64,000 nucleotides of DNA from Rhynchopus sp. YZ270_cl-10 (Eukaryota; Euglenozoa; Diplonemea; Diplonemida; Diplonemidae). The position numbers and the translations under genes were made by a program. Within the stretch, counting starts at the first letter, position 1. Every line of letters starts with the position of its first letter. The notes beneath the pieces were generated by a model. It searched no databases. It was given only the letters and a program-made list of their open reading frames with translations, and was not told where the DNA came from. The stretch lies in assembly GCA_964035575.1 (NCBI GenBank), contig OZ037912.1, forward strand, positions 496,001 to 560,000. The letters are read 5' to 3'. Below, piece after piece: positions 61,374 through 64,000 of the stretch.

Positions 61374-63125
61374 ATGCGCTGTGGGTGGCTTGAGAGGGTG
61401 CTCTCACAGGATGGCACGCTGCACAAGGAAGAGTGTCGGCATCGTGTCATCTTCTTTGTCTTGAATGTGGCAGTGTTCGTGGCGATCCTGATCATCACCG
61501 CCTTGGGTGCAAAACAAAACACAGTGCCGGTAACCTTGATGGTCCGGTGCATCCTCGCGTGCACGTCGTTTGTTGCCCTGATCCTTCTTTTGTGCAAGCA
61601 GCCAACCGATCATCTCGTGCTTGTCACAACAGCGATCTACACACTCTGCATCGCGTTCAGCGACCTAAGTGGACGTAGCTACGGTGAACCCGGCTGGGCG
61701 CCATTTGTTCTGGTCGTTGACTACCTGCTTGTCATGGGTGTAAACGAACGGTACACGGTAGGTGTCGTTTGTGTTGTTGTGGTGTGGTTGATCGTTGTTA
61801 CGTTTGAACAAGCCTTCAGGTTTGGCCTACTGGACATGCCTGGGCTGTACCCTCAAGATGGTGAGTTTGGGCGGAGGGAGGTCTTCCGGAAGCAGGTGGA
61901 TTGCACAGATCTGCCGTGCCCAACTGGGCAGATGCAGTCTGTTCTTTATGTGATCCCGATCTTTGTGATTGACTTCATTGCAACGCGCGGGTTTGCACGT
62001 GCTATCCTGAAGGAGCAGGCAACGATGGAGCGGACGATCAACACGGTGCAGGAGATTGCGTCGCTCCTCGCAGGGTACGACGTGGAGAGGGTGGCTGAGC
62101 TGCTTGCGGAGCATGAGGGGCAGCTGCCTGAGGAGATGACGTCTGCACTGCGGTCGTTGGAGGAGAACCTGCGGAAGTACAAGGCGTACCTCCCGCAGAC
62201 GTGTCTGCCCTTTGAGAGAGACGAGGGCACACTTCTTGAGAATGAGGAGGGAGAAGATGATGAGTTCTCAGAAGACGATATGCAAGCTTGCTCTTCCAGT
62301 GAGACTGTAGGCTCTCCAAGGGCGCATTGTCAGGTCCAGCCCTTGTCGCTGTCGTCCACGAAGGCAACGCTGCTGACACTGAACATCAAAGACACGTTGC
62401 TCCGTTTGGAGAAGGACTCCACCTGCTTCGCACAACTCTTCTCATCAGTTCTGATCAGTACACTGGACGCAACAGACGTGCGCCGTGGGATGGTGGATGT
62501 GTTTGTGGGTGACAGGATCCACTGCTCGTTCAACGCGTCAAAGCAGTGTGCGACACACGCCACCTCAGCACTGCACACTGCAACGATGTTGATGCAGGGA
62601 AGTGACGAAGTGAGGACACATGTGAACATGGGTGTTGCAACAGGGAAAGTGCTGCGTGGTGACATGGGCTGCCACGTGCGGATGCGTCGCTTCAGCATGG
62701 TGGGTGCTCTTGTGCGTGACGTGCTCGCGATAGAACGTGCAGGACGTGTGCTTGGCTGTGATGTGCTGTGCAACCGTCTGTGCTTCAGCGATGCTGAGTG
62801 CGAACACAACCTGCGTCTGATTCCGTGCAAAGTGGAACTTGCTGCGAACTGTGAAGCTGAGGTGCTTGGTGAGTTGGTTGTGCCGACAGAAGTGGCGACT
62901 GCAGCAGAAGCGGACGAATGGATGTACCTGATTGGCGGGAAGAAGGACTGGGATAACTACAACCAAGCAGTGCGTGGGTACTTGAAGGGTGAGACGTCAG
63001 CAGAAGCAGTGCAGTCAGCCTCTCTCATAGGGAACTGTGCACTTTACCCTGTGCATGTGAAAGCGGCACCTCTAGGGTGTGCTGTTTTCTCCTTTCAGGG
63101 AGGGGGTTGGGGGGATGCACAGTGA
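61374..63125 (+). CDS. Cyclase-family membrane protein with degenerate cyclase domain, paralog 4 (583 aa)
   Basis: Begins MRCGWLERVLSQDGTLHKEE; the first 200 residues are the most diverged of the four, yet keep six membrane segments and the FRFGLLDMPGL turn. From the linker onward it matches paralogs 1 and 2 closely. The cyclase-homology domain again reads LTLNIKDT and ALVRDVLAIER, so it is probably inactive. One extra codon (VRMRRF for VMRRF) occurs near residue 440. The C-terminus after YPVHVKA is unique. Upstream leader only partly conserved. An R2 repeat starts 31 bases after the stop. Confidence 0.85.
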   Translation: MRCGWLERVLSQDGTLHKEECRHRVIFFVLNVAVFVAILIITALGAKQNTVPVTLMVRCILACTSFVALILLLCKQPTDHLVLVTTAIYTLCIAFSDLSGRSYGEPGWAPFVLVVDYLLVMGVNERYTVGVVCVVVVWLIVVTFEQAFRFGLLDMPGLYPQDGEFGRREVFRKQVDCTDLPCPTGQMQSVLYVIPIFVIDFIATRGFARAILKEQATMERTINTVQEIASLLAGYDVERVAELLAEHEGQLPEEMTSALRSLEENLRKYKAYLPQTCLPFERDEGTLLENEEGEDDEFSEDDMQACSSSETVGSPRAHCQVQPLSLSSTKATLLTLNIKDTLLRLEKDSTCFAQLFSSVLISTLDATDVRRGMVDVFVGDRIHCSFNASKQCATHATSALHTATMLMQGSDEVRTHVNMGVATGKVLRGDMGCHVRMRRFSMVGALVRDVLAIERAGRVLGCDVLCNRLCFSDAECEHNLRLIPCKVELAANCEAEVLGELVVPTEVATAAEADEWMYLIGGKKDWDNYNQAVRGYLKGETSAEAVQSASLIGNCALYPVHVKAAPLGCAVFSFQGGGWGDAQ

Positions 63126-63155
63126 GTACACCGTGGTTGTGCCAAAAAAAAAAAG

Positions 63156-63222
63156 TGGAGATTTCACAACTGTGGCCACACAACCGACGCAAACTACACT
63201 ACTCCAACACTTTATCAAAAAT
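63156..63222 (+). repeat. R2 repeat after cyclase paralog 4
   Basis: GTGGAGATTTCACAACTGTG, GCCACACAACCGACGCAAAC, TACACTACTCCAACACTTT, ATC plus A run. A second copy follows at 63500-63570, and the two bracket an R8 repeat (63375-63490). Confidence 0.85.
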
Positions 63223-63374
63223 ATATCTCTACCTTTCCACTTTTGAAATGAGGGCAGTTTCTTAACTGTAACCTCCAAAACCCCTTCTTAGCATGTAGCC
63301 GTGCATGGTGTATAACACCTTGTTGCAGACTACCCCTTTGAAGGTTCTTTTCATCCTAAAAGTTGCTCTTAAGG

Positions 63375-63490
63375 GTTCAGGACGAACGACGTCTGTACCT
63401 TCCGTAGTACAAAGGCTTCGGCCAACATTGAGTACAGACCCTAGGTTCCCCAAGCGGGTCCTTAGGTGATTGTCGACACAATAAAAACAA
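63375..63490 (+). repeat. R8 repeat, second copy
   Basis: Matches 9487-9600 in GTTCAGGACGA..GACGTCT, ACCTTC, AAAGGCTTCGGCCAAC, TTGAGT.CAGA and GATTGTCGACACAA. Confidence 0.6.
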
Positions 63491-63768
63491 AATTGGAAAG
63501 TGGAGATTGCACAAAAACTGTGGCAACACAACCGAGGCAACTACACTACTCCAACACTTTATCAAAAACAAAAAAAATGCAAATTTCCATTTGTGGGACA
63601 GCTTGCTTGAGGTGGCAACGTGCCGCTGGGTGTCTTCATGTCGCAAACGCATTTCTTATACATGAAACCGTATTCCAGCCCCATAGATTTTTATTCTCTA
63701 TCCTGATACCCACACCTCTGCCGCACTTTTTATTTCATATCACATAAACCACGAAGTGGATTGAAGTC

Positions 63769-64000
63769 AGAAATCGAGCTTGTGCAGACCTTTGAGACAG
63801 GGAACACACTGTACGACGTGTACTCTGTCGGTGCTGCGTGGTGGTACGTATCCATGGAGTACTTCACACCACCCAAACCCCAAGCGAAGTGCCCGACATA
63901 ACTTTCCCATCTTTTGAGAAGGACGAGACAGGAGATGCCATTTGACGTTCCTCCCCTTGACTCACGTCTTGTGATGTACTACCGCCGTGACCTGTTGGAG
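63769..64000 (+). CDS. Partial coding region running off the window (unknown)
   Basis: A frame from about 63771 to 63893 reads EIELVQTFETGNTLYDVYSV and on to a stop, with balanced composition unlike intergenic DNA. A second frame opens at an ATG at 63935 (MPFDVPPLDSRLVMYYRRDL) and is still open at the window end. They may be an exon with an intron between, or the end of one and the start of another gene. No family recognised. Confidence 0.3.

Overview
The window is nuclear DNA of a single-celled eukaryote that uses the standard code (TAA, TAG and TGA all end genes). Coding stretches are GC-balanced and compact. The DNA between them is AT-rich, full of homopolymer runs, and unusually dense in short mobile elements and hairpins. 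At least two genes carry ordinary GT-AG introns (LETM1 and the coiled-coil gene at 18152). The lineage cannot be fixed by reading. A tyrosine-recombinase retroelement with VIPER-like part order, a tandem array of membrane adenylate-cyclase-like genes, and pyrimidine-AG acceptors just before most start codons would all suit a euglenozoan-type flagellate, but this is inference. Layout: 1-16.5 kb holds no recognisable host gene. It contains a fold-back element, a tyrosine-recombinase retroelement with split direct repeats, a Tourist-like MITE in the end of that element, a Mutator-like MITE in the edge of the Tourist-like MITE, a hAT-like MITE carrying two long microsatellites, a second copy of the Mutator-like MITE, and other inverted-repeat elements. 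17.4-22.6 kb has three host genes: an unknown protein, an intron-bearing coiled-coil protein and a double-FYVE protein. 22.6-28.9 kb has no gene and is packed with small structured repeats. 28.9-35.3 kb holds a proline/threonine-rich coiled-coil protein and a two-exon LETM1 mitochondrial cation exchanger. 35.3-40.3 kb is again repeats. 40.3-47.8 kb carries a tandem duplication of a PhyH-type dioxygenase gene, one unit of which has gained a 1.14 kb transposon, then a 40-residue-repeat protein. 48.1-49.3 kb is a large fold-back element. 49.6-63.1 kb is the densest genic part: an LRR protein, then four paralogous six-TM cyclase-family genes interrupted by a subtilisin-like membrane protease. A further coding stretch runs off the right edge. 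How the genes fit together: only the third cyclase paralog (58868-60949) keeps all class III catalytic residues, with an adenylate-type signature. The other three share its membrane sensor and linker but end in a degenerate cyclase domain, so active and inactive members may pair. The two PhyH genes are a dosage or divergence pair. Most unusual overall: families of short hairpins whose outer stem and flanks are conserved while the inner stem changes with compensating bases, many MITE-like elements that carry expanded tandem repeats, and a 50-65 bp head-and-tail repeat found several times near genes.
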